Assembly (NCBI RefSeq): GCF_000091045.1
Contig: NC_006687.1
Coordinates: 270,001 to 280,000, forward strand
DNA: 10,000 nt
Direction of reading: 5' to 3'
From: Cryptococcus deneoformans JEC21
Lineage: Eukaryota > Basidiomycota > Tremellomycetes > Tremellales > Cryptococcaceae
Under the pieces are notes generated by a model. That model had not been told where the DNA came from and made no database searches. It worked only from the letters and a program-made list of their open reading frames with translations. The number at the start of each line of letters is the position of its first letter. Position 1 is the first letter of the stretch. Below, in pieces: positions 1 through 6,757 of the stretch. The translations under genes were made by a program, and so were the position numbers.

Positions 1-2584
1 AAGGCAATATCGGTCGAGCCAATATTATGGTTCTTGAAAAACTTCCTCAGAAAGCGCCCAACCCTATTCAGACCCCTGAGAACGTTCCCAGACTATTCGA
101 TTTGATCAAGCCCAAGGATCCTAGGTTCGCGCCTGCTTTCTATAAAGGTTTGGGAAACACATTAGTGGCAAACGACTTGGAGCAGGCACAAAGGATTGGT
201 TTCGGTTCTTCTCAACGGTGGAGGGTTGTCACCCTCGGAGGTCAGCTCATTGACCCTTCTGGTACCATGTCGGGTGGTGGTAACCGAGTCGCCCGAGGTG
301 GCATGTCTTCCAAGTTCAAGGCCGACAAAGTCGCTCCCGAAGTTGTTGTCAAATTGGAAAAGGAGAGCGCTGACGCTGAGGCTGAGCTGCAAAAGCTCCA
401 GGAAGAGAAGAAAGCAATTGAATCCGAGGTTGTGAGCTTGAAGAGGAGATTGCCGGAGATTGAAATGGAGATGGAAAAGATTGAGCTCGATGTCTCAACA
501 GCTACTAAAAGAATTGTTGAGGCTGAGAAGAGATTATCGGAGCTCAAGTACGTTGCCAACTCTTTGGTTTGTCTGAAACTGACAACTGTACTAGATCCCA
601 GAGCAAGCCTGATGCGGGTGACGAAAAACGTATCAAGACTCTCGACGCCGAAATTGCCTCACTCACGAAGGAAACCGACAAACTGCGCGAAAAGTCTTCT
701 TCCATCAATGACGATATCAAGTCTCTCCAAAACAAGATTCTTGAAGTTGGTGGAGTTCGTCTTCGTGCCATTCAGTCAAAGGTCTCGATTACCAAGGGCC
801 TTCTTGATCTTGCCAACGAATCTATTACCAAGGCAGAAGTTGGTCAAGCCAAGGCTGAGAGAGATGTAGAGAAGCTTGAAAGGTCTATTGCGAACAACAA
901 CACTACGTTGGAAGAAGTTGTAGAGGAGCTCGAGCTGGTTGAAAGCAACTTAGAAGGCTGCACCGCAGATTTGAACAAGGTCATTGATTCGATTCAACAA
1001 GTAAACGACTCGAGTGACGATATCAATGAAGATTTTGAGCAAAGTAAACAACTACTGGAAGAAAAGCAAGCAGGCATCAATGCCTTTAGGGCTTTAGAGG
1101 TGGGTTTCTTTTTCACAACACAGAAAAGAGCTAAAGGCATTGTGCAGATGGATTACAAGCAGCAGATTGAAGACAATGCGAGAAAATTGAAAGAGAGCCA
1201 GGAAAAGTACCAGTTTTATGAGAGAAAATTGGCGGGTCTAGAACTTGTCTACATTGAGTAAGTATCTAACCCCCTAACTCCAAGGATTGAGCTCACAGCA
1301 ATGTGTAATGCAGCGAGGATGACGACGAGGAGGATGACGAAGGCGCTGTGGATGAAGAGAAGAAGTTGAATGATGCTGGTGAGGCGAATGAAGAGGATGG
1401 AGCGGGTGGAGGGCATGAAGATGAAGAGGCTGCAGAGGCGCCTTCCAGGAAGAAGAAGAAGCAAAACAGCATGGAACTCGAACAGTATTCTCCCGACGAA
1501 CTGCGGGCTACCAATGAGACGGCATTGAAGGCATACATCGCCGAACTTGAAGGTAAGTCAAAGTGTTTTGTTCCCGCTCTGGGTTGTTGAAACAAGGCTG
1601 ACATTTGGATCTGCAGATGACGTTAAGAATTCCCGACCGAACCTCAATATTCTCGCCGAGTACCGCAAACGGGAAGCCGAGTTTCTGGACCGAGCAAGAG
1701 ACCTCGAAACGGTTACAAAGGCTCGAGATGCGGCCAAGGCCCGTTACGACGAGCTGAGAAAGGTCAGGTTGGATGAGTTTATGGCAGGGTTCACAGCTAT
1801 CACTGCCAAATTGAAGGAAATGTATCAGGCAAGTTTGATTTCTTTGGGACGCGTTGATTCAAGGAGGCTAACGGAAGCAATAGATGATTACGATGGGTGG
1901 TAATGCAGAGATTGAGTTGATTGATAGCATGGACCCATTCTCTGAAGGCAAGTCGACGCTGCATTTGGCATATCTAACTTGCTGAATAGGCGTTGTACTG
2001 TCCATCATGCCTCCCAAAAAGTCGTGGCGAGCCATTGCCAACCTGTCTGGTGGTGAAAAGACGCTGGCCTCCCTTGCTCTTGTTTTCGCGTTGCACGTCT
2101 TCAAGCCTACGCCTCTTTACTTTATGGACGAAATTGATGCAGCGCTGGATTTCAAAAACGTCTCGATTGTGGCCAACTATATCCAATCAAAAACCCAGGC
2201 GGCGCAATTGTAAGTCTTGCTGTCATCTGGGTGTCGAGCAAAGCGGGCTAACGAGATTCAGTATTGTCATTTCTTTACGAAATGACATGTTTGAACTTGC
2301 GCATCGTCTCGTCGGTATTTACAAAACATCCAACGTGGGTCTTGTCCTGCTTTTGGTCTTGTCATTTTAGAAAAAAAAAGACTGACACATGTGTGCAGTG
2401 TACAAAGAGTATTGCGATTGACAACAAGGATCTCCGATTACAAGCCCGGCCGAAGAGACCGCCAGGTGTTCCTCCGACACCGGGTACGTTGAGAGTACCT
2501 CTGACGCCTACGCCGCGGAGACGAGCGGAATCACGGGTGGAAGAGGACACTGTCCCGGCTACACCCGGTACTGTCAACGTATAG
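1..2584 (+). CDS. SMC4: Condensin subunit SMC4, C-terminal part (5' end outside window)
   Basis: SMC4 pairs with SMC2 to form the ATPase core of condensin, which compacts mitotic chromosomes in the nucleus. I read exons 1-547, 595-1099, 1148-1257, 1314-1552, 1617-1828, 1884-1947, 1990-2209, 2262-2334 and 2399-2584. The frame starts at base 3, phases agree at every junction, and 717 residues are visible. Visible residues about 20-110 are the SMC hinge, ending in the conserved SGTMSGGG. A long coiled coil follows, then an acidic insert (about 387-437). The C-terminal ABC head has the LSGGE signature (577-581), Walker B LYFMDEID (601-608) and the end ISLRNDMFELAHRLVGIYKT. This head, with YKTSNCTKSIAID, is typical of SMC4 rather than SMC2. 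The last 50 residues are a Pro/Thr-rich tail with one full CDK consensus, TPRR (694-697). The N-terminal head and Walker A lie upstream of the window. Exon borders are inferred from splice consensus and family conservation. Confidence 0.95.
1100..1147 (+). other. SMC4: SMC4 intron 2: in-frame, stop-free 48-bp intron
   Basis: The stretch begins GTGGGT after GAG, contains GCTAAAG as a possible branch site and ends TGTGCAG. It is 48 bp with no stop codon, so unspliced reading simply inserts 16 residues. Removing it gives AFRALE|MDYKQQIED, which fits the uninterrupted coiled coil seen in SMC4 proteins. The inserted residues (three Phe in a row, two Thr) look unlike coiled coil. An intron is the better reading, but retention cannot be excluded. 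Confidence 0.72.
1829..1883 (+). other. SMC4: SMC4 intron 5, GC-AG type
   Basis: The donor is CAG|GCAAGT and the acceptor is CAATAG|ATG, with GGCTAACGG as a branch site. Removing these 55 bp joins KLKEMYQ to MITMGGNAEIEL in phase 0, as SMC4 conservation requires. The nearby GT (at 1833) gives the wrong frame with the same acceptor. The donor apart from its C matches the U1 consensus well, as is usual for GC-AG introns. Confidence 0.87.
1948..1989 (+). other. SMC4: SMC4 intron 6, GC-AG type
   Basis: The donor is GAAG|GCAAGT and the acceptor is GAATAG|GCGTT, with TATCTAACTT as branch site. It is only 42 bp. Splicing gives MDPFSEGVVLSIMPPKKSW, the conserved stretch before the signature motif. 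The adjacent GT donor would shift the frame. Only the 64-bp exon 1884-1947 separates it from the preceding GC-AG intron. Confidence 0.87.
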
Positions 2585-2758
2585 TCTTGTTTCTTTTGCT
2601 TTCTATTTCCTCTGGACTTTTTGGCTTTTACCGTTTCCCGCCCGACTTTGCATCTGTTGTATGGCCCAAAGAATAGATATTAAAGCTATGCATAATTCCC
2701 TGATATGGCGAGTATGATGAGAATTGAAATGAGATGGGATGTTTTCTACGTTGGACAA
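2585..2758. other. Convergent 3' intergenic region, SMC4 / HEM13
   Basis: These 174 bp lie between the stop codons of two convergent genes and must hold both 3' ends. The + strand is pyrimidine-rich just after the SMC4 stop, with T-runs near 2588-2635. An ATTAAA hexamer at 2679-2684 could act as a poly(A) signal for SMC4, but fungal signals are degenerate and this is weak evidence. I see no ORF or RNA gene here. Confidence 0.5.
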
Positions 2759-4183
2759 TTAGACCCAGTCACGAGGATTTTTCAAAACCTCCATGAGCTT
2801 TTCTTCGCGTGTTCCGGACCCTTCCCTGCCCAAGGGGGACATGTATTCCCATCGCGCCGTTTCCGGCAACCTGGCAATGATTAGAAGATGGAAAAAAAAA
2901 AGAAAAAAACCCAACTCACGACATCAAGATACTCTCTATCCTCGCGCCGGGGGTGTTCAACCCAAACTTGGTACCTCTATCATAGACCAAGTTGAACTCG
3001 ACATACCTCCCTCTCCTGAGCTGCTGCCACCTCTTCTCCTCGGGCGTCCAGCTGTCGTTCATGTGCTTGTAGACGATGGGCACGTAGGCGGGGAGGAAGG
3101 CGGCGGAAGCGGATTTTACAAATTCGAAAATCTTTTCAGCGCTTGGTCCCTGGGCGCCGTCCGGCGGGGCATGGACGGGGGACGTGGTGGTGAGATCGTC
3201 AAAGAAGATGCCGCCGAGACCTCTGCACTCGCCGCGGTGGGTGATGGTGAAATACCTGTCGCACTGCTGCTTAAAGTCGGGCCAGTAGCGCTCGTCGTGC
3301 TGGTCGCAGGCGTGCTTGAGCGTCTTGTGGAAATGGACGGCGTCGGCCTCGTCGAGGTAGGACGGGGTGAGGTCGGACCCGCCGCCAAACCACCACGCTT
3401 TCGGTTTCCCGGTCTCGGGATCTTCAATCTCAAAGTACCTGTAGTTGAGATGGACGGTGGGCACGTGTGGGTTCCGGGGGTGGATGACGATGCTGAGGCC
3501 GGTTGCGAAGAAGGGGACGGTGCCGGTGGGCTCCGGCAGGCTCGGGTGGTCCGGCAGCATGGCCATCTGGGCCTTGGGCGGGAGCTTGCCGTGCACGACG
3601 GAGACGTTGATGCCGGCCTTTTCAAAGACGCGTCCGTCGGCGAGGACGCAGGAGGAGCCTTCGCCGCCTTCGGGGCGGATCCAGGCGTCGCGGAGAAAGG
3701 TGGGCGGGGCGGGCGACGGGGCGAACTCGTTGGGCGGGGCGGCGGCCTCGATCTGTTCCATCGTGCGGACGATGTGGTCCTGCAGCGACTTGACCCACGT
3801 GGCCATGCGGATGCGCATAGGGTTCTGCGGGGGGTTAGCGACGGTGCTGAGAGCGGGGGCTTACCGCTGGGTCGTCGTTTTCGAGGGCGGCGACGGGGTG
3901 CCACGGGAGCGCGCGCGTCTCGATGGCGTCGACGGCGGGCACGGCGTCGCAGCGGGCGATGTCCTGGGCGGTGTGAGCAGCTGAGAGAGACGGAGATGGA
4001 CGCACGTACGTTTCCGCTGCAGCGCCGTGCGAGCTCGAACGCGAGGCCGGCGACGAAGCCGGTGGCGGCGCAGGCGGCGAGGGCGCGGGACGGGCGGGGG
4101 GGGCGCGTGGCGTAGAGCCGCGCGGGGGAGGGGGGGAGCGCGCGGGTGAGGGGGGTGAGGCGGGGGGCGATCCTGGGCGGCAT
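2759..4183 (-). CDS. HEM13: Oxygen-dependent coproporphyrinogen III oxidase, mitochondrial type
   Basis: The enzyme oxidatively decarboxylates coproporphyrinogen III to protoporphyrinogen IX, using O2, in haem synthesis. Exons in coding order are 4183-4010, 3963-3865, 3824-2920 and 2870-2759, giving 429 residues. Family motifs are HLNYRYFE (216-223), the signature WWFGGGSDLTP (235-245) followed by HFHKTLKHACD, then RGECRGLGGIFFDD (288-301), and near the end GRYVEFNLVYDRGTKFGL and LPETARWEYM before the final NPRDWV. Introns are 46, 40 and 49 bp; the 40-bp one carries CGCTAAC as branch site. The N terminus is Arg-rich with no acidic residue in the first 49, followed by a hydrophobic Ala/Gly-rich segment (about 34-51), which looks like a bipartite mitochondrial intermembrane-space presequence. 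Yeast Hem13 (about 328 residues) lacks it and is cytosolic; human CPOX (454) has one. The exon 1 acceptor could also lie 18 bp upstream with another donor, so that junction is less sure. It diverges from COQ8. Confidence 0.95.
4124..4167 (+). other. G-quadruplex-prone G-run cluster over HEM13 exon 1
   Basis: The + strand has G-runs at 4124-4128, 4130-4136, 4144-4146, 4150-4155 and 4162-4167 with loops of 1 to 7 bases, which satisfies the usual G3+N1-7 pattern. Two further runs lie at 4187-4189 and 4191-4198, just before the HEM13 start codon. The G-rich strand is the HEM13 template strand, and the coding strand encodes the Pro/Arg/Ala-rich presequence, so amino-acid composition explains part of it. 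Folding is inferred only. Confidence 0.55.
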
Positions 4184-4310
4184 ACTGGGTGGGGGGGGAA
4201 GTCAGACGGAAGGCGCGAATATATACAGCGCGGCGAGGAAATTGCCGGGCGCTGATTTCCCGGCATCGCCCGAGAGCAAGTCCAAATCTCTCACTGCACA
4301 TGCATACACC
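4184..4310. promoter_or_regulatory. Divergent promoter between HEM13 and COQ8
   Basis: Only 127 bp separate the two start codons (HEM13 at 4183 on the minus strand, COQ8 at 4311 on the plus strand), so both 5' UTRs and core promoters must share or overlap this space. An AT island, ATATATA at 4219-4225, stands out in GC-rich DNA 86 bp before the COQ8 ATG and could be its TATA element. It is only about 36 bp from the HEM13 ATG, which would leave a very short leader. I see no perfect CCAAT box or known haem- or oxygen-responsive site. Confidence 0.6.
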
Positions 4311-6458
4311 ATGCTCTCCGCAGCGCTCCGGGTGCTCGCACGCGCAGCAGCGATACAGCGCGCCGAGGCAGCGGCGAGGACAGCGACGGCACACAGCTCC
4401 CCCGCCGGAAGCCTCACAGCCCTCGACAGACTCATAGACGCAGCGCCGCATCACCCACCGCCGCCCGCACCCGGCACACACCCCGCCGACAAGGGCCACG
4501 GCATATCCCTGCCTCTCAGCTTGAAGCGAGGTTATCGGGGCCCTGTCAAGTATGTCCAGCCTGGACCCAGGCCTAAGCCTGAGACGGTGGAGTCGGTGGA
4601 GTCGGTAGAGTCGGTCAGACCGATCGAGACTGTTAAAAGCAGTCCATTGACCGCTATACCCTTGACCAAGCCACTGGGACCAGCAGAACCAGCGGAGCCA
4701 GCAGAACCAGCAGAACCAGTGGAACCAACGAGACCAGCGGAAACTGTGAACGCAGCAACTGTAGACGTGGACGCCGATACACCCCCTGCTCAGCCCGTCC
4801 CGCCCATCGTCAAACAATTGGAAGCTGCAGCTGAAGCTGAAGCTGAAGCTGCAGAAGACGACGAGGTATGCCGTATTCTACATCTGATCTGGCACAACTA
4901 ACAACCTATCCATCTACAAGACGCCAGTGATCTTGCGTGCGTCCAGGGTACCTGCTTCCCGCCTCGGCCGCCTCTTCCACTATGGCTGTAAGCTGAACCC
5001 CGGCAGCAATGTACAAAGCGGACACTGACGGTCCCTACAGCACTCGCCGCATCACTCTCATGGGGTGCCGCATCAGAATCCATTCGGCGGTCGACCGGCG
5101 GAAACAGCAGCGGAAGCGTGTTTATGAGCGATGCGAATATCAGACGGCTCGTCTCTACCCTTGGCCGGATGAGGGGCGCTGCATTAAAGCTGGGCCAATT
5201 CATGTCTATCCAAGGTCCGTCCACCCTTCTCCTCGCCGCGCATCACTGACAAGATATCCACAGACAACCACATGCTCCCCCCCGAAATCGAACAGGTCCT
5301 GCACCAAGTCCAAGCCCACGCCAACTACATGCCCGACTGGCAGATGGACAAAGTCCTCCGCGACGAGCTCGGCGCCGACTGGCAGGCCAACCTGTTTACC
5401 CAGTTTGACCGTACACCGATCGCCTCCGCCTCGATCGGCCAGGTCCATCGCGCCGTCCTCAAAGACGGCAGGCAGGTCGCCGTCAAGATCCAGTTCCCCG
5501 GCGTCGCGTCCTCGATCGAATCCGACTTGTCCAACCTCTCCCTCCTCCTCCGCACCTCTGCCCTCTTGCCAAAGGGACTCTATCTGCAAAACACGATCGC
5601 AGTCATGCGCAGAGAGCTCGAGGATGAGTGCGATTATATCAGGGAAGCAGCGGCCGGCAAGAAATTCGCACACCTCTTGGCGGGCGATCCGTTCTTCATC
5701 GTGCCCCACGTCGTGGACGAGGCCACCACCGGCAAAGTGTTGACGACCGAGTGGATGGATGGGAAACCGTTGAGCCGGGTCAAGAATCTCTCTCAAGAAA
5801 CGCGTGATCTCGCAAGTCTACTTCTTCCCCTCTAGATGTCGCTAACGACTTTTGGAAACAGATCGGCACCCACATCCTCCGTCTCTGTCTTTGCGAACTC
5901 TTCCAATTCCGATTCATGCAAACCGATCCCAACTGGGCAAACTTTTTATTCACCCCCGCCTCTTCCTCCGCCCCGCCCCACATCCAGCTCATCGATTTCG
6001 GCGCAAGTAGAGAATATACCAAACAGTTTATGGATGGGTGGTACAGGCTGTTGAAGAGTGCGTTGGAAGGCGATAGGGAGAAGATGCGCGTCGAGAGTTT
6101 GAGTTTGGGGTATCTCACTGGGCAAGAGAACGATGTGGGGTTTTTCCCTTTTTTATTTCTCGTGATTTTACTGACACACCTTTAGGAAATGGTCCAGGCA
6201 CATCTCGACTCCATGGCCCTCGTCGCCTCCCCCTTTGCCCACCACGGCCCATACCCATTCGCCAACCAGACAATCACCGACTCCATCCGCGCACTCATCC
6301 CCATCATGCTCAAACACCGTCTCACCCCGCCACCCCAAGAAACGTATTCACTCAATAGGAAACTGAGCGGCGCTTTCCTGATGTGTGCAAAGATGCGGGC
6401 GAATGTGGATTGTAGGAAACTTTGGGAAGAGCAAGTGGGGGGTTATAAGCAGGGCTAG
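4311..6458 (+). CDS. COQ8: COQ8/ADCK3-type atypical kinase (ABC1 family) of ubiquinone biosynthesis
   Basis: COQ8 is an ATPase/atypical kinase of the mitochondrial inner membrane, matrix side, that supports the coenzyme Q synthesis complex. Exons are 4311-4865, 4921-4987, 5041-5214, 5264-5811, 5862-6134 and 6186-6458, with phases agreeing throughout, giving 629 residues (yeast Coq8 is about 501, human COQ8A about 647). The ATG at 4311 starts a presequence-like stretch rich in Arg and Ala. A low-complexity linker (about 90-185) precedes VPASRLGRL. Family marks are the invariant KxGQ motif KLGQ (257-260), the Ala-rich nucleotide loop ASASIGQVH (from 319), lysine in VAVKIQ (340), ECDY, LTTE (425-428), QTDPNWANF (D470, N475) and DFG (493-495). 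These match the ADCK3 catalytic set, though the Ala-rich loop reads ASAS where human has AAAS. The end, PPPQETYSLNRKLSGAFL, is also typical. Intron 4 is GC-AG; intron 5 has a weak GTGGGG donor. Confidence 0.96.
4587..4616 (+). repeat. 9-bp tandem repeat in COQ8 exon 1 (Val-Glu-Ser)
   Basis: The unit GTGGAGTCG occurs three times (4587-4613; the third starts GTA) with a partial fourth (GTC). It encodes VESVESVES followed by V. The repeat is in frame and lies in the poorly conserved linker between the presequence and the kinase-like domain, so unit gain or loss would probably be tolerated. Confidence 0.8.
4680..4742 (+). repeat. Degenerate 9-bp tandem repeat in COQ8 exon 1 (Pro-Ala-Glu)
   Basis: Seven 9-bp units of the type CCAGCAGAA encode a run of PAE triplets (four PAE, then PVE, PTR, PAE). 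Variation is mostly at third positions and in the last three units, which suggests an old expansion under weak constraint. It belongs to the same linker as the Val-Glu-Ser repeat. Confidence 0.8.
4821..4856 (+). repeat. GAAGCT/GCAGCT short repeat in COQ8 exon 1 (Glu-Ala)
   Basis: Alternating GAAGCT and GCAGCT hexamers encode an EAAAEAEAEAAE stretch immediately before an acidic EDDE and the first intron. It is the third low-complexity block of the COQ8 linker. Confidence 0.75.
5812..5861 (+). other. COQ8: COQ8 intron 4, GC-AG type
   Basis: The donor is GATCTC|GCAAGT and the acceptor is GAAACAG|ATCGGC, with TCGCTAACG as branch site. Removing these 50 bp joins SQETRDL to IGTHILRLCLCELFQF in phase 0, as the ADCK3 family requires (Leu-Ser-Gln-Glu helix followed by the LCLRELF-like helix). 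GT dinucleotides nearby (5804 and 5816) give the wrong frame, and reading through meets a TAG at 5833. Confidence 0.87.
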
Positions 6459-6673
6459 CTTTTTTGATTTTTAGATATGGTCTCGCATTATCAGTTAATC
6501 GTCTCGGCTTTGCATACGAAAATGGAAAGATTCGCAGATTTCCTGTGCCATCTAACATACTATCCATCTCCTACCCACTTTCAGCGCTCTTTCCAAAAGG
6601 CTATGCTACACGAATCTTCACCCTCTTGCCACTCGCTCCTAAAATCACCTTTCGCCATTCAATACTTGATCCA
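6459..6673. other. Convergent 3' intergenic region, COQ8 / RGD2-like
   Basis: These 215 bp lie between the stop codons of COQ8 and the RhoGAP gene and must hold both 3' UTRs. There is a T-rich stretch right after the COQ8 stop (6461-6474). I see no clear AATAAA signal, conserved ORF or RNA gene. ORFs that cross it continue into antisense of the RhoGAP last exon and are not credible. Confidence 0.5.
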
Positions 6674-6757
6674 CTACTCTTCTCGCTTTTCAAACTTTGC
6701 AGCCATCGCACTGACAGATCCTCGTGTCCCATGACCGCTCGTCCCTTGAGCGCCATA
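6674..6757 (-). other. RGD2: Hidden last exon of the RGD2-like gene
   Basis: Exon 7867-6831 ends SSK at AAG|GTGAGT. Reading through gives Val, Ser and a stop, but GTGAGT is a strong donor. The 73-bp intron 6830-6758 has CTGAC as branch site and ends GGATTAG. The 84-bp exon that follows is in phase 0 and encodes YGAQGTSGHGTRGSVSAMAA, then KFEKREE and a TAG stop. The open frame, good sites and normal intron size support it; with no domain in the tail, conservation cannot confirm it. Confidence 0.72.

Noticed and set aside
2891..2909. Poly(A) run as possible retroposon tail
   Set aside because: It lies inside the last HEM13 intron and on the coding strand is the polypyrimidine tract before the TCTAATC branch site; no target duplication or element sequence is visible.
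2793..4115. A 440-codon open frame on the + strand antisense to HEM13
   Set aside because: It spans the HEM13 exons and introns without any recognisable domain and is low-complexity Gly/Arg/Val. In this GC-rich gene the coding strand rarely uses codons that give antisense stops, so long shadow frames arise by chance.
3116..4183. Unspliced 355-codon frame from the HEM13 start codon
   Set aside because: Only its first 58 codons are HEM13. After the missed intron it runs out of frame into Pro/Arg/Ser-rich nonsense, while the conserved protein lies in another frame and is restored by splicing.
3861..4817. A 318-codon minus-strand frame with a Trp/Cys-rich start
   Set aside because: It is antisense to the COQ8 repeat-rich exon and crosses the promoter and HEM13 exon 1 out of frame. 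The Trp/Phe-rich segment is just the reverse of the PAE repeat.
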